A DNA stretch of 12,500 nucleotides from Chrysomallon squamiferum (lineage: Eukaryota > Mollusca > Gastropoda > Neomphalida > Peltospiridae), in contig CM022671.1 of the NCBI GenBank assembly GCA_012295275.1, positions 4,769,065 through 4,781,564 of the forward strand. The letters are read 5' to 3'. The notes below the pieces were generated by a model that saw nothing but the letters and a program-made list of their open reading frames with translations, had not been told where the DNA came from and made no database searches. The first letter of the stretch is position 1; every line of letters starts with the position of its first letter. Below, piece after piece: positions 1-6,858 of the stretch. The translations under genes and the position numbers were made by a program.

Positions 1-131
1 AACCTCTCTATAACGCCATCCTCAGAACCCAGTTAAATCCTGTGGTTATTAACAAGGTGTACGGTGAGACGAATTTTTAAAAACGTTTTAATTATTATTC
101 AAGTAAGTTTAACAAACCCCAGCTGGCTCAG

Positions 132-293
132 TAACGCTGTTACACCAAATTCACTCATCCCACAATAAATAAATAAATAAAAATATACTAATGTATTTTT
201 GAATAGAAAAGATATGTGGTTTTAAGAAATTAACGTCAATGACCCCAAAAGGGTTGTAATAACGCTGTTACACCAAATTCACTGTGTCCCACA

Positions 294-295
<2 letters not shown>
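132..295. repeat. Duplicated 36-base block, each copy followed by a simple repeat
   Basis: The block beginning TAACGCTGTTACACCAAATT occurs at 132-167 and again at 260-295. The copies differ mainly around a three-base stretch (CAT against GTG) before TCCCACAAT. The first copy runs into an AAAT repeat and the second into a (TG)n repeat. The start GTAAC-GCT-GTTAC in copy 1 is a small perfect inverted repeat. Short mobile elements that end in microsatellites look like this, but no ends or target duplications are clear. Confidence 0.6.

Positions 296-335
<40 letters not shown>
295..335. repeat. (TG)n microsatellite
   Basis: About twenty uninterrupted TG dinucleotides directly follow the second copy of the duplicated block. 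Confidence 0.95.
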
Positions 336-337
<2 letters not shown>

Positions 338-734
338 AATAAATACCCAGTAATTCACATTTTTATTCTACTCTTTGAATACACACACTTTAGAAAATTT
401 AAAGTTACTTCGGTCAAATTTTTCTGGTCACCTGTTTATACAAGAAAATATCTGATGATATTCTATTGCCCATACACTATCCAGATAATTTGGATGTCGT
501 AAACTCAAGTTTATGCTAATAACTGAACCCTGTAACGTATCAAGTGATAGGGAAGAAGTGGAAACTTTATATTTTGTAACAGAATAGATTTATTTTTATC
601 AGTAATATAAACCAAAGTACTTTAAAATATGTTAGACATCCTCAGAAACTATTATTACTCGTTTTTTTATTTGAAGATTTTATTTGTTTATTTGCTTGCT
701 TTCTCACTGATTGACTGATTGAGTGACTGAACGT

Positions 735-905
735 TGTTTGTTTGTTTGCTTGTTCTTGTATTTGTTTATTTATTTATTTGTTTATTTATTTGTTGTTGTT
801 GTTGTTGCTGTTGTTTTTGTTTTTCTTGTTTATTGATTTGTTTGTTTGTTTGTATGTTTATTAAATTGTTTTTGGCGTTTTTAGTTTGTTTTGTTTGTTT
901 TCTTT
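735..905 (+). repeat. T/G-rich simple-repeat tract (TTTG, TTTA, TTG)
   Basis: The tract is made almost only of T and G in short imperfect tandem motifs and leads into the splice acceptor at 913-914. In the transcript it would be a very long U/GU-rich stretch upstream of the acceptor, acting as or extending the pyrimidine tract. Apparent open frames here encode only low-complexity F, L, V and C runs and are not genes. Confidence 0.8.
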
Positions 906-914
906 TAATTACAG

Positions 915-1170
915 GTATACATCAAAGAAAGATAACTCTGGTTCTACTACAATCTATGCGATATCTCTAACATGGCCAAAACCCAGTCTAGTTCTAGCAG
1001 CCCCACGAGTTTCAGCTCAAACCAGAGTTTCACTTCTCGGTTACCAGGGCAACATAAGCTGGAAGAAACATCCATCTGGCGGTATCCAGCTCGTTGTTCC
1101 TTTCATCTACCCTGAAGACATGCCGTGTCAGTGGGCGTGGTCATTCAAAATAACTGACGTCATCAACTGA
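915..1170 (+). CDS. FUCA: Alpha-L-fucosidase (GH29), last coding exon, partial gene
   Basis: The exon encodes the C-terminal 84 residues of an alpha-L-fucosidase, a glycoside hydrolase that removes alpha-linked fucose from glycans and is usually lysosomal or secreted. It starts after TTTTAATTACAG with one base completing a split codon (probably TG|G, tryptophan), giving W-YTSKKDN, then IYAISLTWP, VSLLGYQGNISW, and finally MPCQWAWSFKITDVIN and TGA. The YTSK..., YAI.L.WP, LLG.QG...W and late MPC.W.W pattern is that of the fucosidase C-terminal beta-sandwich domain. The MPC.W ending looks closer to vertebrate FUCA2 than FUCA1. The catalytic domain lies upstream, outside the window. No frame break is seen. 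Assignment to the family is firm; the paralogue is not. Confidence 0.93.
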
Positions 1171-1249
1171 ACTGAGCAAAAACAGTTTTGTATGAGCAGC
1201 TAATGTTTACTATGGGACCAAATATTTTATGTAATTCTGTATGTATTTT

Positions 1250-1260
1250 ATAACAATAAC

Positions 1261-1291
<31 letters not shown>

Positions 1292-1292
1292 T
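1250..1292. repeat. (AAT)n microsatellite
   Basis: An almost perfect AAT/AAC trinucleotide run in the presumed fucosidase 3' UTR. Confidence 0.9.
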
Positions 1293-1451
1293 TTGATTTT
1301 TTATGAAGTTGAAAATCGGTATTGTTTAGGTTTTTCCTAATGCTGCATATGTACGTGTGTGAGCGTGCGTGTGTTTGTGTATATGTGCGTGTTTTACAAA
1401 TATTTCATATAGTTTCTAAAATCTTCTTTATTTGATTGATGTTATATTTAG

Positions 1452-1457
1452 AATAAA
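1452..1457 (+). promoter_or_regulatory. Candidate AATAAA polyadenylation signal of the fucosidase gene
   Basis: Canonical hexamer about 280 bases after the TGA at 1168-1170, followed by T-rich sequence. It is chosen on position only; in DNA this AT-rich the hexamer can occur by chance. Confidence 0.4.
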
Positions 1458-1563
1458 TAGTATTTTTTTAAGAAATGTTTTTTATATTATTTATCTATCT
1501 GTCTTTTGTCCTTTTAATCAAATTCTTTTGCAACAAATCATTTAAATGAAATTTTAATTAGAA

Positions 1564-1606
<43 letters not shown>

Positions 1607-1607
1607 T
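1564..1607. repeat. (AAT)n microsatellite
   Basis: About fourteen AAT units, then a short AT run. Confidence 0.95.
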
Positions 1608-1872
1608 ATAATATATAGTTCGAGTAGTTATATCAAATGGACAATTTTGACTGATCCATTTCAAATCACTGTTCAAATACTGTTTTCTTTAATTATTATA
1701 ATTTTTGAGTTAACGTGTGCCCTCTTACACTATCTCATTGTATTTTTTTGTATGAGTTTCCACATTTAAAACACAGATAAATTAACATAAGAAGAATACG
1801 TAGAACGCAGTTACCAGCGCTGAACGAGAAGAGAAATTATATTCGTGAAAACGTTAACTTTCGTTTATCTGC

Positions 1873-1890
1873 ACAAAATACGTATTTTGT
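1873..1890. repeat. Perfect 18-base palindrome
   Basis: ACAAAATACGTATTTTGT equals its own reverse complement, centred on TACGTA. It sits in otherwise unremarkable intergenic DNA. Confidence 0.9.
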
Positions 1891-2161
1891 CGTTTAGTAA
1901 AGATTTAGTGGTGGTCAACAGCTTTATTTATTAAATTTTGTTTTTCTTCATATTTACATTTAGTAAGGTAAATATGTGATAAATTTTAGTTTATTACATT
2001 TTGCTGTTTTCACGATAATTCAAATGCATCTGTATGATTTCTATGGGCAACTCTCGCGGACAGAAATAATAACGAATTCATTACCACACAAGACTAAGTT
2101 TAAATTACACATACGAGTCATTCTCGGTTGTCTGACAAACTGAAATCAATTTGTAGTTGGG

Positions 2162-2180
2162 TTTTTTTTTTTTTTTTTTT
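2162..2180. repeat. Poly-T tract (T19)
   Basis: Nineteen consecutive T on the + strand, with no SINE or LINE body recognised next to it. Confidence 0.95.
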
Positions 2181-2290
2181 GGTTTCGATTTTATTGTTAT
2201 TCGTTCAGCATGTGGGATCATGTTTCGTGATGTCTTTGTTCTGTTTGTTATCCAATCTCTGGCTCTTTTGCTTGTTCTCTATTCTTATAT

Positions 2291-2316
2291 TCTCTCTCTC
2301 TCTCTCTCTCTCTCTC
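2291..2316. repeat. (TC)n microsatellite
   Basis: Thirteen TC units. Confidence 0.95.
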
Positions 2317-2600
2317 AAGGTTATTTATTACATGGTGTTGGTCGAATATGCTCACTATTTTGGTCTTTATTATTTCCTCTCTCCCATCATAAGTCCCCTG
2401 CCATATTATGATACATCTAGCTTACTTTATAATAGCCTATAGAAAAATGAGTTTCCCATTATGTCCATGGTTACATTACTGAGTGAGTTTTATATTTTTT
2501 CATGCTGGGGCTGTCATTAAACTATTAATTCCATTTATCATAGATTTACAGTCTTTGGTGGTTGTGCAACGTTCACTTAGCAAAATACACACATTCATTT

Positions 2601-2604
<4 letters not shown>

Positions 2605-2639
<35 letters not shown>
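2605..2639. repeat. Poly-A tract (A35) followed by a G-rich stretch
   Basis: Thirty-five A in a row, then G5-T-G3-T-G5 at 2642-2656 and TTG repeats. No retroposon body was recognised on the 5' side, so a retroposed tail is possible but unproven. Confidence 0.9.
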
Positions 2640-2642
<3 letters not shown>

Positions 2643-2690
2643 GGGGTGGGTGGGGGTGTTGTTGTTGTTTTCTCGTCCAGTCTTAATAAC

Positions 2691-2950
2691 GAAAAGCGTA
2701 ACAATGAAAGGGTATTTATTCTGTACTCATGACGTCATTACGAACAGGGCGGAATCTGGAAAATGGAAACGAAAAATGTAGTGCTAATCAGAGCAAGCTG
2801 TTGTGAAGCACGTCTACGACAGGCAGGCTTTCTGACAGGCCAACGGGCGTGTCCGTCGCAGAAGGTCAGAATGATTTGCTCTAGCTTGTTGTATCTCAGA
2901 AAAACTACAGCTAATAGTTCGTCATGTTACGACTCCAGACAATGTGAGAG
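2691..2950. other. GC-richer block of unknown nature with a perfect CRE-type palindrome
   Basis: This roughly 260-base block is clearly less AT-rich than its surroundings and free of microsatellites. It contains TGACGTCA at 2730-2737, and GACAGGCAGGC and CTGACAGGCC in the middle. A + strand frame at 2763-3053 is open, but its start is not otherwise supported and its end runs into poly-A-encoded lysines. I recognise no protein in it and see no splice frame. It could be an old repeat copy, a promoter or an unannotated non-coding exon; none of these is shown. Confidence 0.4.
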
Positions 2951-2968
2951 AAAAAAAAAAAAAAAAAA
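2951..2968. repeat. Poly-A tract (A18)
   Basis: Eighteen A immediately after the GC-richer block, which may mean that the block ends in a tail. Confidence 0.9.
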
Positions 2969-3082
2969 TTGCGTTCAAATGTTTTTTAACAGTATTATTT
3001 CATTGTTATACTTCACTAAACATGATAATAGATCACCAAAAATAATAAAATAATAACCAAAAAATAAATATATTTTATTAGA

Positions 3083-3220
3083 CCGTCCCATGGTCAGGAA
3101 AGTACACAGAATGACTTTTGATAAACCAGCCACAGAGGAGTGGTTAGAATGAGAAAATGCCTAAATGGGACAGTAATGAAAAATGATCTTGTGACCTGTT
3201 ATACATCTGGTCACCATTCC
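3083..3220 (-). mobile_element. Decayed tRNA-derived SINE fragment, antisense
   Basis: Starting at GACCGTCCCATGG, the reverse complement follows the central and head part of the same SINE family as the copy at about 10190-10460. Recognisable pieces are TTTTGATAAACCAGCC, GTGGTTAGAATGAGAAAATG and CCTAAATGGGAC, which correspond to the family's 'tcaaag', 'ttccaacc' and 'gggccca' blocks read backwards. The tRNA-like head should lie at the right end but is too diverged to show boxes A and B clearly. Family recognition is from memory, with many mismatches. Confidence 0.5.
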
Positions 3221-3307
3221 AACAACTAAAAATGTAGAATGTCAACGTTTTGCTAGAAAACATTTTATAACGTAACCAATATTACAAAGCATGGGTTTTT
3301 TAATTTA

Positions 3308-3316
3308 AATAATAAC

Positions 3317-3362
<46 letters not shown>
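3308..3362. repeat. (AAT)n microsatellite
   Basis: About eighteen AAT units with one AAC interruption near the start. Confidence 0.95.
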
Positions 3363-4679
3363 GGCATATAACAACAACAAAAACAACAACACTGTTTAAC
3401 TATTATTAATGTTTTATTGGAAACTGTTTAGGGTTGCTTTTTGTTTTGATTGTTTGTTTTATATGTTTATTTTTTTTTAGTTTTGTTTACAAAAAATATA
3501 ACAAACAATTTATGTATGTATAGATACATGCATAACACTAATTATATGAATACAAAATTTTGAGCTTTTATTAAAATTCAACAAGTTTAATAGATTTCAA
3601 TTCAAAATTGTTGTTCAACAGTTATGCATTAATCATGACTAATTAAAATATAATTTAAATAACAATTTCAACAACCTGCGTGTTAAAAATTAGCAAAGAA
3701 AAAATTGCACAAAAAAAGAAATGGAAAAAATTGTATGTGTAAATTACACGTATGCACACACACACACTTAGTTAATGCCTTTCATTTCTGTTACTCTCTT
3801 TCGCTCCAGTTAAATAATCTATTTAATACGATGTTGTTATTAAAATAATCCATTATCTATTTGTACAAGCTTATGTTACTTTCACAAAATGTAAAAACTG
3901 TCTGGTTCATTTAAATAATAGAATTTGAGCAGGGATTATTTAAAACTTAAGAAAGAAAATGTCACTAACTTTTCAAGTGCATAAAAAATCATTTAAAAAT
4001 CAGAAAATTATTAATAAATTTGAGACAGAAAATCACCTATACAAAACACAATGCCATTAACAATTTACAAATAACTTTAAATTTGCTTTAACAATAAGGT
4101 AAAAATATATTTTAAAAGTAAAATCTGGTTGAGATAAATAAATAAATATTTTACAGACACAAAAGTACACAAACATTTACAAAATAAAATATCACTGGAT
4201 TGTTCCTCAATGTCTAGTAAGGTACAAAAAATAAATTTGACGTAAATATTATTATGAAAATACTAATATAATAAAATAATTTTATCATATTCACAACAGG
4301 GCAACTTGGAAATTCAAGGGATCTATTACACAGACCTCTGTAGACGAAATACCAATCTTTAACACAATAGCTATTCAATTTCAAATGAAATTTTTTTTTA
4401 TATAGATTTAAGAATAGGAAATACTTGAAATTTTCATTTCTTTTGCTATTACTAGTATCACTAGGACTACTGTTAAAGTTCTATTACGAATAAAATCTAC
4501 ATTTATTTCTATATTATAATAAAGTTTCAAAAAAATACCTATTTGAAACCCCTGAGAGTTTAATTAAAATAATATCATCATGCAATTAAAAGAAATTAAA
4601 TAACAAAGACTGGATGTTTTTGGATTGTCATAAAGGTTTTCTGGACTTATTTTTACAGTATGATATAAAGCTGAATTTT
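3363..4679. other. AT-rich intergenic stretch without recognised features
   Basis: Both strands are dense in stop codons and no exon, RNA gene or terminal repeat was recognised. Only a short (CA)n near 3757-3768 and scattered A/T runs stand out. Confidence 0.7.
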
Positions 4680-5558
4680 CTCAAATATAAAGAGAGAGTG
4701 ACTTTAATCAATATAAATATCTGCTTAAAAGAGTGACTCACTTTAATGTTTATTTCACCTGCAAAATGATCTGTTATTTGTGTAAAATGAGTGACTCCCT
4801 TTAACATAAAGACCTGTTACATATGTAAAACAGTGACTCCCTTTAAAAACTTAATGATGTTGTATGTGTGAATGAGTGGCTTGCTTAAACATAATGATCT
4901 CTTATGTATGTAAAGAGGTTGACCCCCTTTAACAAATATAATGATTTTTTATGTGTAAAGAGTGATTCACTTTAATTGTTAGTATTTGGATTAAATTTTT
5001 CATGCATAATAAATAATTTTTCTTTAACATAACAGTCTATTATATGTAAAAGAGTGACTCTCTTTAGCCAGCAAAATGATGCATTATATGTGCAAAAAAG
5101 TGACTCACTTGAACATAAAGATCTGTTACATGTGTAAAAGAGCGACTTCCTTTAACCATCACAATGATCTGTTAAATGTGTAAAAGAAACACTCTAATAA
5201 TTCACCTTAACCGACATAATGTAGACTAATTTAATTGTTAGTGATTGGATTAAATGTTTCTTGAGTAAAAATGTGATTTGCTTTAATCATCATAATGATC
5301 TGTTAAATATGTAAAAGGGTGACTCACTTTAACCAACATAATTTAGAAATATTTAATTGTTAGTGCTTGGATTAAATGTTTTATGTGCAAAACATTTACT
5401 TTAACCACCATAATGATCTTTATATGTGTTAAAGAGTGACTCACTTTAAATTTAATTACTCATCTTATCTAGTATAATGTTGAAAAGAATGAATGACTTT
5501 AATTGTTAGTACTAGGATTAAATATCTTATGAGTAAAGAATGATATAACCAATGATTT
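4680..5558. repeat. Degenerate tandem array, left part, with AGTGACTCACT dyads
   Basis: A sequence close to GTAAAAGAGTGACTCACTTT recurs through this stretch. In the left half (about 4730-5190) the dyad or a mutated form of it recurs about every 42-46 bases (for example near 4792, 4834, 4877, 4920, 4963, and then 5055, 5101, 5143), usually followed by AACATAATGATCTGTTATAT-like sequence. Further right (5200-5558) the period grows to about 117-130 because diverged modules (TTAATTGTTAGTGCTTGGAT and TTATGAGTAAAGAATGATTT) sit between the dyads. Exact TGACTCA cores are at 4734, 5101, 5320 and 5437. It ends at an insertion after 5558 and resumes at 6376. It encodes no protein. Confidence 0.85.
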
Positions 5559-5671
5559 GAAGGGTTAGAGCCAGAAGGTCTTAAGTGCATTTTTTGTAAA
5601 AATGACATTTTACCACAAATACATGTACAGTAATATATTCTTTCATATATCAAAGAATCAAGTTAGTAATA

Positions 5672-6211
5672 CAGTGCAACCTCAGGTTACAAACTTAATT
5701 TGTTCCAGAACTCGGTTCATAAACCGAATTGTATGTAAACCAAAGCGATGTCAGACACACGAACACCACTTTCATGTTTTTCAATTATTTCTTTCTTAAC
5801 CTCTACTGTGATACCTTTATACTTTCCACAATCCTTATCGCTTTCACTTTTTGTTTTCTTGGGCACCATACTGGATAGGGTATAATAAAAAATCTACACA
5901 TAAAAGAAGCAACACATTAGAAAATGCAAGTGCACAATCTCAGTGCAAAAGGTATTGAGCTGCAACTGTGTATCGAAGACTAAAGACCCTAATTCTATTT
6001 GCTATAATCCTTACTTTGACCTCGGTTATGACATAAGCATCTATTTTTTTCTTTACTAGATGTTCACGTCAAAACAAAGCTTGTCGTGGCACGTCGCTGT
6101 AGTTCGTAAGATGGGACATTATTCATAAACCGAGACAAAAATTGCCCAAGATCACGGTTTGTAATCCAATTTGTTTGTGCTTTGAGCCATTTGTAACCCA
6201 AGGTTCCACTG
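5672..6211 (-). mobile_element. Tigger/pogo-type MITE with TA target duplication
   Basis: The ends are CAGTGCAACCTCAGGTTACA on the left and, in reverse complement on the right, CAGTGGAACCTTGGGTTACA, with TA on both outer sides (5670-5671 and 6212-6213). TA duplication with CAGTGGAACCT-like ends fits the Tc1/mariner superfamily, pogo/Tigger branch. A transposase remnant reading on the - strand (5869-5717) agrees with this. At 540 bases it is an internally deleted, non-autonomous copy sitting inside the 5559-6375 element. Confidence 0.8.
5717..5869 (-). pseudogene. Tigger/pogo-like transposase remnant: N-terminal CENP-B-type helix-turn-helix
   Basis: From ATG at 5869 the - strand reads 50 residues to a TGA at 5719-5717. 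It has a basic N-terminus (MVPKKTKSE), then YKGITVEVKKEIIEKHESG and VRVSDIA. The pattern T.E.K.EII..HE.G....DIA is the start of the CENP-B/pogo N-terminal DNA-binding fold. After the DIA motif the frame runs directly into the left terminal region, so the rest of the DNA-binding region and the whole DDE nuclease are gone. This is a relic of internal deletion and could not catalyse transposition. Confidence 0.75.
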
Positions 6212-6375
6212 TAACCTTTCGAGACATCAATCAGAACCAGTAAGAGTTAAGCTGTAAACATGTGTATTTTCAACAACCTGTCAATACATATGCAAATGCC
6301 AAAGAACTCAAACTTTGTTTTGTGTTTTTCAGTTTGGCAAAAATTCAGTTGTGACCTTATGGCTCTAACACCTCC

Positions 6376-6698
6376 GATTTACTCTATATGTAAAAGAGTG
6401 ACTCACTTTAATAATTCATCTTATCCAAAATAATGTAGAAATTTTTTATTTTAGTTATTGGATTAAATATTTTATGAGTAAAGAATAATTTCCTTTAACC
6501 ACTGTAATGATAATGATTTGCTATATCCTAAACAGAGTGACTCACTTTAATAATTCATCTTAACCAAAATAACGTAAAAATCTTTAATTTTAATGCTTGG
6601 ATTAAATGTCTTATGAGTAAAGAATGATTTCATTTAACCATCGCAATGATTTGCCATATTCTTACCAGAATGACTCACTTTAATTACTATTAGGATTA
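6376..6698. repeat. Degenerate tandem array, right part, overlapping the SEC14-like stop codon
   Basis: Array units resume after the inserted element. Exact TGACTCA cores are at 6399, 6538 and 6671, spaced 139 and 133 bases, with the intervening modules ACCAAAATAA, TTATGAGTAAAGAAT and ACC(A/G)(T/C)(T/C)GCAATGATTTGC-like sequence. The last unit runs past its dyad through CACTTTAATT (which contains the SEC14-like stop codon on the - strand) and probably on through ACTATTAGGATTA to about 6698, matching ACTAGGATTA in the unit near 5510. Confidence 0.8.
6445..6450 (-). promoter_or_regulatory. Candidate AATAAA polyadenylation signal of the SEC14-like gene
   Basis: TTTATT on the + strand is AATAAA on the sense strand of the SEC14-like gene, about 230 bases after the stop. 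Closer ATTAAA variants are supplied by the tandem array itself, including one overlapping the stop, so the real site is uncertain. Confidence 0.3.
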
Positions 6699-6858
6699 TC
6701 ACCAGAACATGCACTGTCCTGCTTAGCTAAGCTCTCTTTGTCATCTTCGCTAGGCGACATCTCCATGTCTAAGTCTGTTATAGGATCAAGGACTTCGATA
6801 AGATAAAAAATCTTCTTACTTCTCGCCCAGCTGTATGTGTTGTCAAATCTCACCACAT
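6680..6858 (-). CDS. SEC14L2: SEC14-like last coding exon (end of GOLD, acidic tail, stop)
   Basis: After acceptor TTCTCTCAG it completes a split tyrosine and reads [40 protein letters not shown] and [18 protein letters not shown], then TAA. The first part closes the GOLD domain; the tail is acidic and serine-rich with no domain I recognise. The TAA (6682-6680) lies in the TTTAAT of a tandem-array unit, and the NPNSN codons probably do too, so the present C-terminus seems to be repeat-derived. Confidence 0.92.

Larger units (their letters stand above)
1..914 (+). other. Probable last intron of the alpha-L-fucosidase gene
   Basis: This stretch precedes a clear splice acceptor (AG at 913-914) and shows no coding exon I can support. 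It holds a duplicated 36-base block (132-167 and 260-295), a (TG)n run, and a long T- and G-rich tract (about 660-910, with TTTG, TTTA and TTG repeats) that runs into the acceptor. One frame is open over bases 3-61 and ends near a GTGAG, but its translation does not resemble the fucosidase segment expected upstream, and its splice phase does not fit the 915 exon. The preceding fucosidase exon is therefore probably outside the window. Confidence 0.6.
1171..1460 (+). other. Fucosidase 3' UTR with candidate poly(A) signal
   Basis: Sequence after the stop is AT-rich and non-coding. The first AATAAA hexamer on the sense strand after the stop is at 1452-1457, about 280 bases downstream. A run of AAT (about 1250-1292) sits in this presumed UTR. 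The true cleavage site cannot be read from sequence alone. Confidence 0.5.
1461..2690. other. Intergenic AT-rich sequence with simple repeats
   Basis: No exon-like open frame with splice signals or recognisable protein was found on either strand. It holds an (AAT)n run (1564-1607), a perfect 18-base palindrome (1873-1890), T19 (2162-2180), (TC)n (2291-2316) and A35 (2605-2639) followed by a G-rich stretch. Open frames around 2128-2442 and 2483-2686 are low-complexity F/L/S or lysine runs from these repeats. Confidence 0.7.
5559..6375. mobile_element. Non-autonomous DNA transposon with about 40-base inverted ends and a 5-base target duplication
   Basis: The left end GAAGGGTTAGAGCCAGAAGG and the reverse complement of the right end, GGAGGTGTTAGAGCCATAAG, match closely, and weaker similarity continues for about 40 bases (roughly three quarters identical). 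GATTT flanks both ends (5554-5558 and 6376-6380). Joining the flanks with one GATTT restores a normal tandem-array unit, which is strong evidence for insertion. Without the nested element at 5672-6211 the element would be about 275 bases, a MITE size. No transposase of its own is present. Superfamily is not assigned: a 5-base duplication fits several possibilities. Confidence 0.75.

Noticed and set aside
1-62. Possible fucosidase exon ending at a GTGAG donor
   Set aside because: One frame is open, but its translation does not resemble the fucosidase region expected there, and neither plausible donor gives the two-base phase required by the exon at 915.
734-970. Open frame rich in C, F, V and L upstream of the fucosidase exon
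   Set aside because: It translates T/G simple repeats in the intron and is in a different frame from the real exon.
1155-1162. TGACGTCA (CRE) in the fucosidase exon
   Set aside because: It falls in conserved coding sequence for ITDVI, so a regulatory role is not supported.
2128-2686. Open frames suggesting small membrane proteins
   Set aside because: Their hydrophobic, LSLSLS and KKKK runs come from poly-T, (TC)n and poly-A tracts; there is no homology or splice support.
2763-3053. 96-codon open frame in the GC-richer block
   Set aside because: The C-terminal part is poly-A lysines and AT-rich filler. The middle part is not recognised, so it is reported only as a block of unknown nature.
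5465-5799. Two short open frames on opposite strands
   Set aside because: They cross the array-transposon junctions and do not match the transposase remnant frame.
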